Part shown: piece by piece, positions 43,595-52,779 of the stretch | Position numbering within the stretch: position 1 is the first letter of the stretch | How the letters are laid out: the number at the start of each line of letters is the position of its first letter | Source of the DNA: an archaeon | Lineage (GTDB): Archaea; Thermoproteota; Nitrososphaeria; Nitrososphaerales; Nitrosopumilaceae | Assembly (NCBI GenBank): GCA_024276695.1 | Contig: JAJRWR010000014.1 | Location: 1 to 64,000 of the forward strand | Reading direction: 5' to 3' | DNA: 64,000 nucleotides | The notes under the pieces: model-generated | Databases searched by the model: none | What the model was told of the DNA's origin: nothing | The model's input: the letters and a program-made list of their open reading frames with translations, nothing else | Made by a program: the position numbers and the translations under genes

Positions 43595-44926
43595 CTATCT
43601 TAATTTAACGTACTCGTAAGCACCTAATTTACTATCAAAACAGAATTTGACTTTTTGATAATCTTTTCTGAATGATTTAACTTTGGAAAGGATTTTCTTT
43701 GGATCCTTTTTCTCGATTACAACTTGTTTAATATATGAGGCAATTTCTTGCATCTCATTCTTTCTCATTCCAAGTCTTGTAATCTCAGAAACACCCAGTC
43801 TAATTCCACTTGGATGGAAATAGTTTCTTCCAGCTTTAATGTCTCCTGGAATTAATTGTCTGTTTACTATGATGTTTGCTTTTTCTAAATCAGCTTCCAC
43901 CTTTCCACCATCAGAATAATCTAAAACATTAACTGCAATTTGATGTGATTTTGTAAATCCTTTATTTCCTCCTAATACTTTGAATCCCATGTCGCTTAAT
44001 GCTTCAGCAAATATTTTGGCATTTTTAATTACCTCAACTGCATAGTCTTTACCAAATTCTAACGCTTCAGCAAATGCAACTGCTTTTCCTGCCATATGAT
44101 GAATATGATGACTACTGGTAAGTCCAGGGAATGTAGCTTTCTTGATAACTTCTTCATGTTCTTTTGAACCTAAAACAAGTCCACCTTGAGGTCCAAACAA
44201 AGTCTTATGAGTACTCATAGTCATCGTATCTGCGCCTTCTCGAAGAGGATCTTGGAATTTTCCACCTGCAATTAATCCAGCAACATGTGCTGCATCATAA
44301 TTGATATGCATATCATAACTTTTTAGGAAATCTGACAATTCTTTGACGGGATGAGGAAACAAAAACAATGAACCCCCAAACATTGCCATTTTAGGTAAGC
44401 GTTTTGCTTTTTCTAGATCTTTCACTTTTTGTTTTGTTTTATCTACATCAATTGTCATTTCTTCTGCATCAAACGGATAAAATTCAATCTCTAATCCATG
44501 GACTAAACCTGCAGTTCCATAATGTTCTTTTTTCCCATGTGAAATATGTCCACCAGCTGGAATTGAGGGTGCTAACATAATATCTCCAGGATTTGTAAAT
44601 GCGGAATATATTGCCAAATTTGCAACAACTCCTGAGATTGGTCTAACATCAGCAAACTTTGCTTTGTATAATTTTTTAGCTAATTTCATACATTCAAACT
44701 CTACATCATCAATGTAGACACAACCAGCATAGACTCTTTCTCCAGGCCATCCTTCAGCATATCTATTCCCAAAATCAGAAATTATTGCTTCTCTAACTGC
44801 AGGACTAGGAATATTTTCACTTGCAATTAATGGAATTGAATTTTCAAACCATTTGTGATGTTTCTTTAATTTTGTAAATATCTTATCATAAGCTTCTTTA
44901 TTCTGTGATTTGGTCATATTCTCCAT
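43595..44926 (-). CDS. glyA: Serine hydroxymethyltransferase
   Basis: PLP enzyme interconverting serine and glycine with a one-carbon carrier. 443 residues with the lysine motif STHKTLFGPQGG (the Lys that binds PLP), RPISGVVANLAIY near residue 100, and the C-terminal HPSGIRLGVSEITRLGM. The archaeal carrier is probably a pterin or folate. It is divergent from the thermosome gene, with a shared promoter region. Confidence 0.93.
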   Translation of the reverse strand: MENMTKSQNKEAYDKIFTKLKKHHKWFENSIPLIASENIPSPAVREAIISDFGNRYAEGWPGERVYAGCVYIDDVEFECMKLAKKLYKAKFADVRPISGVVANLAIYSAFTNPGDIMLAPSIPAGGHISHGKKEHYGTAGLVHGLEIEFYPFDAEEMTIDVDKTKQKVKDLEKAKRLPKMAMFGGSLFLFPHPVKELSDFLKSYDMHINYDAAHVAGLIAGGKFQDPLREGADTMTMSTHKTLFGPQGGLVLGSKEHEEVIKKATFPGLTSSHHIHHMAGKAVAFAEALEFGKDYAVEVIKNAKIFAEALSDMGFKVLGGNKGFTKSHQIAVNVLDYSDGGKVEADLEKANIIVNRQLIPGDIKAGRNYFHPSGIRLGVSEITRLGMRKNEMQEIASYIKQVVIEKKDPKKILSKVKSFRKDYQKVKFCFDSKLGAYEYVKLR

Positions 44927-44948
44927 CTTGATTTTCCCAATTTAAAAA

Positions 44949-44996
44949 CACCGATATAATTTCAAAACCACCGATCTTGATCTGGAAGATATAAAA
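44949..44996. promoter_or_regulatory. Divergent promoter between glyA and thermosome
   Basis: Minus strand ATTATAT (44954-44960) is placed for glyA, about 30 nt from its start. Plus strand ATATAAAA (44989-44996) is placed for the thermosome. The heptamer CACCGAT is repeated at 44949-44955 and 44969-44975 between them. The distance from the plus TATA (about 28 nt to ATG 45021) hints that the real thermosome start may be 45021 rather than TTG 45012. Confidence 0.5.
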
Positions 44997-45011
44997 GGGG
45001 AATCTGGAGTT

Positions 45012-46733
45012 TTGGCATCTATGGGAATGCAAGCAACTTCTAAAGGAAATATGCCCGTTGTTTTGCTAAAAGAGGGTGGTTCTGAAACCAAAGGAAAAGA
45101 AGCCCAAAAGAACAACATTGCAGCAGCCAAAATTATCGCTGAAATTGTTCATACCAGTCTTGGTCCACGAGGCATGGATAAAATGCTAGTAGACTCACTA
45201 GGAGACGTTACAATTACCAATGATGGTGCAACTATCCTAAAAGAAATCGATGTTCAACATCCAGCAGCAAAAATGCTAGTTGAAATCTCAAAAACTACTG
45301 ATAATGAAGTTGGGGATGGTACAACATCTGCAGTTATCTTAGCAGGCGCTTTACTTTCACAGGCTGAATCATTAATTGATCAAGAAGTACATCCAACAAT
45401 CATTGTTGATGGATATAGAAAAGCCGCTAAAAAAGCAAAAGAATACCTTGAAAGTATTGCAGATACAATCTCGGCAAACGATAAAAATATTCTAAATAAA
45501 ATTGCTAAAACTTCAATGCAAACAAAACTTGTTAGAAAAGATTCTGATCTTCTTGCAGATATTATTGTAAAATCAGTACTTGCTGTTTCAGAAAAAGAAG
45601 GCGAAACTTATGATGTTGACATTGACGACATTAAAGTAGAAAAGAAAGCAGGTGGTTCAATTAGAGACTCTATGATTATTCAAGGCATTGTTCTTGACAA
45701 AGAAATTGTTCATGGAGGTATGCCTAGAAAAATTACTGATGCCAAAATTGCATTAATCAATACAGCATTAGAAATTAGTAAAACTGAAACTGATGCCAAA
45801 ATTAACATTTCAAATCCTCAACAACTAAAATCATTTTTAGATGAAGAAAATAGAATGCTAAAAACAATGGTTGACAAAGTCATTGGTTCTGGCGCAAATG
45901 TAGTCTTGTGTCAAAAAGGATTAGATGATATGGCTCAACATTATCTAGCTAAAGCTGGAATTATCGCTGTTAGAAGAATTAAAGAAAGCGATCTTACAAA
46001 ACTAGCAAAAGCAACAGGTGCTAGAATAGTTACAAATCTTGATGATCTTTTTGAAAAAGATCTTGGTTCTGCTGAGGTTGTTGAAGAGAAAAAAATTGAA
46101 GAAGACAAATGGGTATTTGTTGAAGGATGTAAACATCCAAAATCTGTGACTTTACTTCTTCGTGCAGGCTCACAAAGAGTAGTAGATGAAGTAGAGCGCT
46201 CTGTTCATGATGCTTTAATGGTTGTAAAAGATGTAATTTTAAAACCTGAAATTGTTGCAGGTGGAGGTGCCCCTGAAACATTTGCAGCAACTAAAATTCG
46301 AGGTTGGTCAAAATCTTTAGAAGGTAGAGAGCAGCTTGCAGCAGAAAAATTCGCTGATGCATTAGAAGAAATTCCAATGGCACTTGCTGATAATGCTGGA
46401 ATGGATCCAATTGACACACTTACACTTCTTCGTTCAAAACAACAGAAAGGGGAAAAATGGACTGGGATTGATGTTATGAAAGGAAAAATTGCTAATATGA
46501 AATCAAGTGATATTATTGAACCACTAACTGTTAAACTTCAAATTGTTTCTGCTGCTGCTGAAGCTGCATGTATGATTCTTAGAATCGATGATGTTATTGC
46601 TACCCAAAAATCTGCAGGTGGACCACCTGGTGGTGAGGGTGGAATGCCACCTGGTATGGGTGGAATGCCACCTGGTATGGGTGGAATGCCACCTGGTATG
46701 GGTGGAATGCCTGACATGGGCGGAATGATGTAA
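45012..46733 (+). CDS. thsA: Thermosome subunit (group II chaperonin)
   Basis: Cpn60/TCP-1 family ATP-driven folding chamber. 573 residues with the apical and equatorial signatures [29 protein letters not shown] (abbreviated), [12 protein letters not shown] with the P-loop-like motif, and AGGGAPE near residue 416. The tail is a methionine/glycine/proline repeat: GGMPPGM three times in perfect 21-nt copies (46638-46700). The usual start is the TTG here or the downstream ATGs (45021, 45027). Confidence 0.95.
   Translation: MASMGMQATSKGNMPVVLLKEGGSETKGKEAQKNNIAAAKIIAEIVHTSLGPRGMDKMLVDSLGDVTITNDGATILKEIDVQHPAAKMLVEISKTTDNEVGDGTTSAVILAGALLSQAESLIDQEVHPTIIVDGYRKAAKKAKEYLESIADTISANDKNILNKIAKTSMQTKLVRKDSDLLADIIVKSVLAVSEKEGETYDVDIDDIKVEKKAGGSIRDSMIIQGIVLDKEIVHGGMPRKITDAKIALINTALEISKTETDAKINISNPQQLKSFLDEENRMLKTMVDKVIGSGANVVLCQKGLDDMAQHYLAKAGIIAVRRIKESDLTKLAKATGARIVTNLDDLFEKDLGSAEVVEEKKIEEDKWVFVEGCKHPKSVTLLLRAGSQRVVDEVERSVHDALMVVKDVILKPEIVAGGGAPETFAATKIRGWSKSLEGREQLAAEKFADALEEIPMALADNAGMDPIDTLTLLRSKQQKGEKWTGIDVMKGKIANMKSSDIIEPLTVKLQIVSAAAEAACMILRIDDVIATQKSAGGPPGGEGGMPPGMGGMPPGMGGMPPGMGGMPDMGGMM
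46638..46700 (+). repeat. Three perfect 21-nt coding repeats in the chaperonin tail
   Basis: Three identical, in-frame copies of a 7-codon unit encoding GGMPPGM (46638-46658, 46659-46679, 46680-46700). Such GGM tails are normal in group I and II chaperonins and vary in copy number by slippage. Confidence 0.85.
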
Positions 46734-46783
46734 ATTATTTTGAAAAATTTCAAAACTTTAATTGCTAATTTTATTTACGAAAA

Positions 46784-47068
46784 ATGTTGAATAAAACATC
46801 ATCCACCAAAATGCTCACTGGTTTCAAATATATCTACTTAGTTGCATTTTTTGCATTACTTGCAGGATTTTTCAATCCACTTATCACTAACACAAATTTT
46901 GATGGGGTGATCATTGGTATACTGATATTGTTTGTAGGACTCGCAGGAGGAGTTTTACTATACAGAGCTGCAACATCTGAAAGTAAGAGAACAATATTTC
47001 TTGGGAGCGGTTTTGCTTTAATGTCTATTTCATTATATTATATTTTTCAATTAACTGGAAGAGCCTAA
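46784..47068 (+). CDS. Small membrane protein with three TM segments
   Basis: 94 residues: hydrophobic stretches at about 16-33, 42-61 and 72-90 with short loops. Not recognised. Its 3' end overlaps the convergent glnA by 4 nt. Confidence 0.7.
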   Translation: MLNKTSSTKMLTGFKYIYLVAFFALLAGFFNPLITNTNFDGVIIGILILFVGLAGGVLLYRAATSESKRTIFLGSGFALMSISLYYIFQLTGRA

Positions 47069-48537
47069 ACATCAAAGTATAGATAAAATTCGTGTGGGTG
47101 TGGTCTGATGGCTATCTCGCGTTGATCTCTTCTTTCTAATTCTATAATTTTATCAATTACATCATTTGTATAAATTGGATTAAGGAACTTTCTATCACTT
47201 TCTAACTCATCTAATGCTTCACCAAGACTTTTTGGAAGAACACCAATTCCTCTTTTTGCTCTATCTGATTTTGTCATTTTGAAAATATCATCACGAACTT
47301 GATCTCCAGGATCCATCTTTTTCTTAACTCCATCCATTCCTGCTGCAGCTACAGCTGCAAACACAAGATATGGATTTGATGAAGGATCAGGCGCTCTAAA
47401 TTCAAGTCTTTTAAGATTAGCATAATTCTTTCCTTTGAGATGTTTTGGAACTCTAACTATTGCAGAGCGATTTCCCGAACTCCAAGCAATATATGCAGGC
47501 GCTTCATATCCTGGTACTAATCTATGATATGAATTAGTTGTTGGATTACCAATTGCAGATAGTGCTTTTGCATGATTAATTATACCGCCACAGAAATATC
47601 TTCCAAGCTGACTTAATTCAATTTCATCATCTGGATCATAAAATGCATTTTCCTTTCCTTTCCATAAACTAACATTCACGTGCATACCAGAACCAGAATC
47701 CATTGCAATTGGTTTTGGCATCATTGTTGCAACTTTTCCATATTTTTGTGCAACATTTCTAATTACATACTTGTAAGATTGTGCAGCATCAGCAGCATTT
47801 GTCATGTAATCATATTTGATATCGATCTCACATTGTCCTGCAGTTGCAACTTCATGATGATGATTATCACATAAAATTCCAAAATTTTTGTTTAAAATAT
47901 TCACACATTCATTTCTATAAGGTGTAAGAGTATCTGCTGGAGTACTTGGATAGTACCCTTCTTGTAATCCCATTGGGTATCCATCTCCTGATTGACTCCA
48001 TGGAGCTTCTTTTGATTCAATTGAATATGATTGGCCCTTGTAAGGTGTTAGAACATCCCAATGTACTTTATCAAATACAAAGAATTCAACTTCTGGCCCC
48101 CATGTACTATAATCATATCCTTGAGTTTTGATATATTCTTCAGCTTTTTGAGAAATTCCTCTTGGATCTTTTGATAATCTTCCTCTATCTTCACCCCAAT
48201 AAACATCACATAGAAGTCTGGCAGTTTTATTTTCAGTTAACCATGGAATTATTGCAAATGTATTTGGATCTGGTTTTAGAAGTAAATCTGAATCATCAAT
48301 ACTAGCAAATCCAATAATTGATGAACCATCTAATTTTGGTAATCCATCGCGCATTTGTTCAGGAGTAAATGTATTTGCTGAAATTGTAGTATGATGAAAG
48401 TGACCTGTTAGGCCTGTAAATTGTAGATCAATAAATTGAATTCCTTCATGTTGAATTCTTGAGAAAACTTCATCCGATGAGTATCCAACTTGAATTGCTT
48501 TACCGTGACTGACTTTATATGGCAATTTATTCTTCAA
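47065..48537 (-). CDS. glnA: Glutamine synthetase, type I
   Basis: Makes glutamine from glutamate, ammonia and ATP, the main ammonia-assimilation step. The 490-residue protein has the metal-site WGPEVEFFVFD (about 145), HHEVATAGQCEIDIKYD (about 224), the ATP region MPKPIAMDSGSGMHVNVSLW and the substrate loop NRSAIVRVP, then RLEFRAPDPSSNPYLVFAA. The tyrosine adenylylation loop of enteric enzymes is not evident. A second gene copy starts at the window end (63251). Confidence 0.94.
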   Translation of the reverse strand: MKNKLPYKVSHGKAIQVGYSSDEVFSRIQHEGIQFIDLQFTGLTGHFHHTTISANTFTPEQMRDGLPKLDGSSIIGFASIDDSDLLLKPDPNTFAIIPWLTENKTARLLCDVYWGEDRGRLSKDPRGISQKAEEYIKTQGYDYSTWGPEVEFFVFDKVHWDVLTPYKGQSYSIESKEAPWSQSGDGYPMGLQEGYYPSTPADTLTPYRNECVNILNKNFGILCDNHHHEVATAGQCEIDIKYDYMTNAADAAQSYKYVIRNVAQKYGKVATMMPKPIAMDSGSGMHVNVSLWKGKENAFYDPDDEIELSQLGRYFCGGIINHAKALSAIGNPTTNSYHRLVPGYEAPAYIAWSSGNRSAIVRVPKHLKGKNYANLKRLEFRAPDPSSNPYLVFAAVAAAGMDGVKKKMDPGDQVRDDIFKMTKSDRAKRGIGVLPKSLGEALDELESDRKFLNPIYTNDVIDKIIELERRDQREIAIRPHPHEFYLYFDV

Positions 48538-48578
48538 TCAAACACAAATACATCAGCCATTTAAGGATTAGGTAAGAA

Positions 48579-49136
48579 ATGTCAGAATCAAATCAAATTG
48601 ATGTCAACTCTTTACATTATACAGTTTTACGTGAAATCGAAAACGATTCAATTTTAGAAATTGATCCAAACTTTTACAGAAATCTTGCTGACTTTATTGG
48701 AAATTTACGAAAACAAGAATTTGACGGAGTAGAAAATAAAATCAAAAACACTATGATAGAAATGGTCATAGAACTAACATCCTTATTGATAAAAATTAGA
48801 TTAGATAAAATTTTAAAATCATCTGATTTAGAAATAAGCTATCTTTTAGATGAAGAAAAATTTATTCTAGATTCTCAAGAGGATCAAAAAGAAAGAATAG
48901 AAATGATATTGTCAGCAACAATAAATGGAAAATCAAAATTCCTTGAATCTTTAGCTCAAAATCATAAAACTAAGAAAATGGTCATTCGATTTCTTAATGA
49001 AGTAGATGAAATCGTTGGTGCTGATCTTGAAAAATATGGGCCTTTTAAAACTGAAGATATAGCTACAATTCCATATGAGAATGCTCAGGCTTTAATTGCA
49101 AAAAATGTAGCAACTAAGGTTCATTTAGAAGACTAG
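48579..49136 (+). CDS. gins51: GINS complex subunit Gins51 (Sld5/Psf1-like)
   Basis: GINS links MCM and Cdc45/GAN in the replicative helicase. The 185-residue protein has an N-terminal helical A-domain (LHYTVLREIENDSILEIDPNFYRNLADFIGNLRKQEF, abbreviated) and a C-terminal B-domain (YGPFKTEDIATIPYENAQALIAKNVATKVH) in the Gins51 order A-B. Its partner Gins23 is not in this window. Confidence 0.83.
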   Translation: MSESNQIDVNSLHYTVLREIENDSILEIDPNFYRNLADFIGNLRKQEFDGVENKIKNTMIEMVIELTSLLIKIRLDKILKSSDLEISYLLDEEKFILDSQEDQKERIEMILSATINGKSKFLESLAQNHKTKKMVIRFLNEVDEIVGADLEKYGPFKTEDIATIPYENAQALIAKNVATKVHLED

Positions 49137-49167
49137 ATAGAAATTATACCCTTTATCATCATAATAC

Positions 49168-49452
49168 ATGTCCCATACAGGTGTGGATGTAATTGATTTT
49201 CTTTTTTATACAATTTACCCTGTAATTGGAATTTTTGTAGTTGAAGCTATTAGCAGAGTGATAAAAGCACCAAAATGGATAAAATTGTGGACACAAGCAA
49301 TTGTATCTATTGGTTTTGGAATTTATTATTGGTTTATTCTACCTGCACCACAAAACTTTCCGTTAACTGCTATGGTAATGTTTGTACTTGCTATTGCTTT
49401 AATTTACCAAGGAAGACGAGCAAAAATTTCTCCCGACAAAAGCCCTTACTAA
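49168..49452 (+). CDS. Small membrane protein with three TM segments
   Basis: 94 residues. Hydrophobic helices at about 9-27, 40-58 and 65-82, with a basic loop and C terminus. Not recognised. It follows gins51 by 31 nt and ends convergent with the AN1 gene. Confidence 0.65.
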   Translation: MSHTGVDVIDFLFYTIYPVIGIFVVEAISRVIKAPKWIKLWTQAIVSIGFGIYYWFILPAPQNFPLTAMVMFVLAIALIYQGRRAKISPDKSPY

Positions 49453-49454
49453 TT

Positions 49455-49676
49455 TCAAAATCTTCCAAAAATTCGTTTTAAAATGTTAGGCTTATTTCGT
49501 CCACCATCACGGATAACTTTCTTTTCACCAAATCTTTTTACTCTAATTTGACTGAGCTTTACACATCTGTGTTCTTCAGGGAGTCTATGCTCTGCACAAA
49601 AAGGATCCTTACAATAATTGCATTGAAATGGCATATCCGTTAAATCTCCACAATATGCACATTTTTCTGATTGCAT
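49455..49676 (-). CDS. AN1-type zinc finger protein
   Basis: 73 residues. The N-terminal CAYCGDLTDMPFQCNYCKDPFCAEHRLPEEHRC matches the AN1 zinc finger (two Zn, Cys/His ligands in order). The rest is a short basic tail. Eukaryotic AN1 proteins act with ubiquitin and the proteasome/p97; an analogous role with archaeal Cdc48 would be attractive but is inference. Confidence 0.87.
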   Translation of the reverse strand: MQSEKCAYCGDLTDMPFQCNYCKDPFCAEHRLPEEHRCVKLSQIRVKRFGEKKVIRDGGRNKPNILKRIFGRF

Positions 49677-49785
49677 GTTTTTTTATTACAATTTTTCTTT
49701 TAATAAAGGTGCTATTTTTATTCTTGTAATCCATTAATGTCTAAACATTTTTACGATGTTCAAATTTAGTTTTTTAAGATAACAA

Positions 49786-50526
49786 ATGATTAAAGATAAA
49801 GTTGCAATAATTACTGGAGCTAGTAGTGGTATTGGATTTGCTACTGCTTTGGCCTTGTCAAAAGCAGGTGCAAAAGTTGCAATCGGTGCTAGAAGAGTTG
49901 ACCGTTTAGAAGAGCTTGCAAAAAAAATTTCATCTGATGGTAGAGAAGTATTTTATCAAAAATTAGACGTAACACAAAGATCTGAATGTGATAATTTTGC
50001 TAAAGCGGTTTTGGATAAATGGGGTTCTATTGATATTCTTGTAAACAATGCTGGATTAATGCCTTTGAGTTTCTTCAAAAGCCTCAAGGTTGATGAATGG
50101 GATAGAATGGTTGATGTGAATATCAAAGGTGTTTTGTATTCTACAGGCTCTGTTATTTCTCATATGAAAGAAAAAAAATCTGGCCATATAGTTAACCTTT
50201 CATCTGTCGCTGGAAGAATTGTTTTTCCTGCTGGTAGTGTTTATTGTGCAACAAAACATGCAGTTGCTGCATTTAGTGAGGGATTAAGACAAGAATTCAG
50301 TGTTCGTTCTAACATTAGAGTTACTAGTATTGAACCAGGAGTTGTTGCAACAGAACTTAATGATACGATTACCGATGAATCTTTACAAGGATTTGTAGAA
50401 AATGCAAAGAAGATGGAAGCATTACAGGCAGAAGACATTGCAAATGCAATTTTGTATGCAGTTGATTCACCATCACATGTTAATGTAAATGAAATTCTAA
50501 TTAGACCTACAACTCAAGAACGCTAA
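49786..50526 (+). CDS. Short-chain dehydrogenase/reductase
   Basis: 246-residue classical SDR: TGASSGIGFATA (about 10-21), NNAG (about 86), the catalytic SSVAGR and YCATKHAVAAFSEG. Substrate unknown. The gene ends 1 nt before the TTG start of the flavoprotein, so the two are almost surely co-transcribed. Confidence 0.87.
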   Translation: MIKDKVAIITGASSGIGFATALALSKAGAKVAIGARRVDRLEELAKKISSDGREVFYQKLDVTQRSECDNFAKAVLDKWGSIDILVNNAGLMPLSFFKSLKVDEWDRMVDVNIKGVLYSTGSVISHMKEKKSGHIVNLSSVAGRIVFPAGSVYCATKHAVAAFSEGLRQEFSVRSNIRVTSIEPGVVATELNDTITDESLQGFVENAKKMEALQAEDIANAILYAVDSPSHVNVNEILIRPTTQER

Positions 50527-50527
50527 A

Positions 50528-51676
50528 TTGACAAATATTCCACACGTTGTAATTTTAGGAGGAGGCTTTGGTGGACTCTCAACTGCAAATGAATTAAGAA
50601 ATACATTATCATCATCTCAAGTAAAAATTACTGTTATTGATAAAAAAGATTGGTTCATGGTGGGATTTGCAAAATTATGGATCATTAATGGAACACGTAC
50701 TTTTGAAAATTCTGTTGGTTCATTAAATGAATTACAAAAAAAAGAAATTGATTTCATTAAAGATGAAATTTTGTCAATAAATTTTGAAAATAAAAATGTA
50801 AAAACTAAATCTCATGAAATTTCTTTTGATTTTCTAATAATTTCAATGGGGGCTGTATTAGCTCCTCAAAAAATACTTGGATTAGTAGAAAATGGATTCA
50901 ATCTTTATGATCATGAACAACTATCAGAAATTCATGATAAACTTACAACTATGAAATCTGGAAAAATTGCAATATCCATTATGGGAATGCCTTACAAATG
51001 TCCCCCAGCTCCATTTGAAGCTAGTTTACTAATAGATTCCATGCTTAGAAAACGTGGAGTTCGTGATTCTATACAAATTGATTTTTACAGTCCTGCTCCA
51101 ATTACATTGCCTGCAGCTGGACCTGAAGTTAGTAAACAAATTCTGGAACTAGTAAATTCTGAAAAAATTACTTTTCATAATTCATCTAAAATAAAATCTG
51201 TTGAATCTGGAAAATTGATTTTTGAAAACAGTGAAGCTGATTTTGATTTACTCTTAGCTGTTCCTCCACATATTGCTCCAAAAGTAATTTATGATTCTGG
51301 ATTAGCTAAAGAATCTGGTTTTATTCCAGTAGACAGGGACTGTAAAACACCTTTTGAAAATATTTTTGCAGTAGGAGATGTAACTAGTTTGACTGTTACT
51401 GAAAACATGACAGTTCCAAAAGCTGGAATTTTTGCAGAAGAAGAAGGAATAACAGTTGCTAAAAACATCCTCGCAAAGATTCAATCAAAAGAAGATTCTG
51501 CATTATTTGATGGAAAAGGTGGATGCTTTATAGAATCAGGTAGAGACACTGCATCTATTATTGAAGTTGATATGTTTTCACAGCCAAAACCATCTACAAG
51601 TCTTTCAGAGCTAACGTCTGATAATCTTTTAAAAAAAGTTGAATTTGAAAAAGAAAGATTATCAAAATGGTTATAG
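50528..51676 (+). CDS. FAD-dependent oxidoreductase, SQR-like
   Basis: 382 residues with VILGGGFGGLSTANE (FAD motif, residues 7-21), a GMPYKCPPAPFEASLL segment and FAVGDVTS with KAGIFAEEEG, in the order seen in sulfide:quinone oxidoreductase-like proteins. The CPPAP cysteine could be redox active, but SQR needs a third cysteine and that is not visible. True sulfide use is uncertain. Start is TTG. Confidence 0.77.
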   Translation: MTNIPHVVILGGGFGGLSTANELRNTLSSSQVKITVIDKKDWFMVGFAKLWIINGTRTFENSVGSLNELQKKEIDFIKDEILSINFENKNVKTKSHEISFDFLIISMGAVLAPQKILGLVENGFNLYDHEQLSEIHDKLTTMKSGKIAISIMGMPYKCPPAPFEASLLIDSMLRKRGVRDSIQIDFYSPAPITLPAAGPEVSKQILELVNSEKITFHNSSKIKSVESGKLIFENSEADFDLLLAVPPHIAPKVIYDSGLAKESGFIPVDRDCKTPFENIFAVGDVTSLTVTENMTVPKAGIFAEEEGITVAKNILAKIQSKEDSALFDGKGGCFIESGRDTASIIEVDMFSQPKPSTSLSELTSDNLLKKVEFEKERLSKWL

Positions 51677-51677
51677 T

Positions 51678-51887
51678 TTATTCTTCTGAATCCTTATTTT
51701 TTGAAAGATGTTCTAAAATTGCTCTAACCTCTACACCTAATTCTTGATTATCTTTTGAAAGATTGAGTTTTTCTGGAATACCATTTTTAAAATCTTCAGC
51801 TTCTAATTCTATACTTCTTTTTTGAATACAATCAAGATGATCTTGATCTGTAGCAGATATCTTGTGACAAATATTACAAAATTTCAT
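51678..51887 (-). CDS. Small protein with CxxC and HxxC
   Basis: 69 residues: MKFCNICHKISATDQDHLDCIQKRSIEL carries Cys at 4, 7, a His at 17 and Cys at 20, a likely zinc site, followed by a charged helix. Unknown function. It converges on the flavoprotein, ending 1 nt away. Confidence 0.65.
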   Translation of the reverse strand: MKFCNICHKISATDQDHLDCIQKRSIELEAEDFKNGIPEKLNLSKDNQELGVEVRAILEHLSKNKDSEE

Positions 51888-51943
51888 TAATTCTGTTTAT
51901 CAATAGGACGATTTAATAATTTCATTTTATGCCTCTGAAGCGA

Positions 51944-52017
51944 GGGATCGTAGTCTAGCTTGGTATGATACTAGTCTGGGGGACTAGTGGTCGCAGGTTC
52001 AAATCCTGCCGATCCCA
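51944..52017 (+). tRNA. trnP: tRNA-Pro (anticodon GGG)
   Basis: A complete cloverleaf is visible: acceptor GGGATCG with CGATCCC, D-arm from 51953, anticodon stem CTAGT/ACTAG with loop CTGGGGG (anticodon GGG), T-arm GCAGG-TTCAAAT-CCTGC, and discriminator A. CCA is not encoded, in line with the cca gene 0.7 kb away. No intron. A TATA-like GATTTAATAA (51910-51919) lies about 25-30 nt before it. Confidence 0.94.
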
Positions 52018-52779
52018 TTATAATTTTAGAACTATGAGTAATTTTTCAAAATTTTCTCGTGATTTTGTTTGTTTGTATGATGTTAGTGCTTGAATAATTT
52101 TTTCTTTGGGTGAATTTTTGTAAATTTTCTGAGCCTTTTTAGAAATTCCGGATCCAATAAAAAAGGCTTGAGTAATTGATGTAACATTAGATGGCCTCCT
52201 CTTTGTACTAGAACTTTCAAAATCAATTAGTGAAGCTTTTGTTTTACCTACAATAACATGCTTTGAGATATTACTTAATTCACCATGATCAAATCCTATT
52301 TGATCTAATCTATAACAATCTTCTAATACACTTTTTATTATAGATTTTAATTTTTTTGCACTTCCAACTCCTTTTAACATCTCAATCCAATCACTAAATT
52401 TTTCTCCATCAAGATATTCCATAACCAAGAAATTTTTACTAGCATCAAACATTTTTGGACCAACTTTAACTGAATTTACTAATTTTAACAATACCGCCTC
52501 ATTTTTCATATCTTTTCTTGGAGAATCTATTCTTCTAATTTTTAGAGCAACTTTTTTGTTACCTTTTTTTGCAATTACTACAACACCAACATATCCTTTT
52601 CCTAAAATTGCTAGGTTTCCAAGTGTAGTAGGACCTGTTAAATAAATTGATTTGATTTTTAATTTTTCTAATTCATTAATTCTTGATTTGATTTGACGAT
52701 TAGTTGCATTCGGATATCCTAAAATGTTTGAGTATGGTTTTCCTGAAAATTTCTTAATTGAAATGAAGGAGTGTGCCAT
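52018..52779 (-). CDS. RIO/Bud32-related protein kinase-like protein
   Basis: 253 residues. The N-lobe has VALKIRRID with the ATP-binding Lys and the glycine-rich LGKGYVGVVVIAKKG. C-lobe signals are changed: FDHGELSNISK replaces the usual HGDxxxxN catalytic loop (Asp to Glu), and LIDFESS replaces the DFG. It may be a divergent kinase, ATPase or pseudokinase. It follows cca by 26 nt overlap on the same strand and ends at the tRNA-Pro gene. Confidence 0.7.
   Translation of the reverse strand: MAHSFISIKKFSGKPYSNILGYPNATNRQIKSRINELEKLKIKSIYLTGPTTLGNLAILGKGYVGVVVIAKKGNKKVALKIRRIDSPRKDMKNEAVLLKLVNSVKVGPKMFDASKNFLVMEYLDGEKFSDWIEMLKGVGSAKKLKSIIKSVLEDCYRLDQIGFDHGELSNISKHVIVGKTKASLIDFESSSTKRRPSNVTSITQAFFIGSGISKKAQKIYKNSPKEKIIQALTSYKQTKSRENFEKLLIVLKL

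Noticed and set aside
46538-46753. Minus-strand proline-rich ORF opposite the thermosome tail
   Set aside because: It is the reverse complement of the Gly/Met/Pro repeat in the thermosome gene; no independent evidence.
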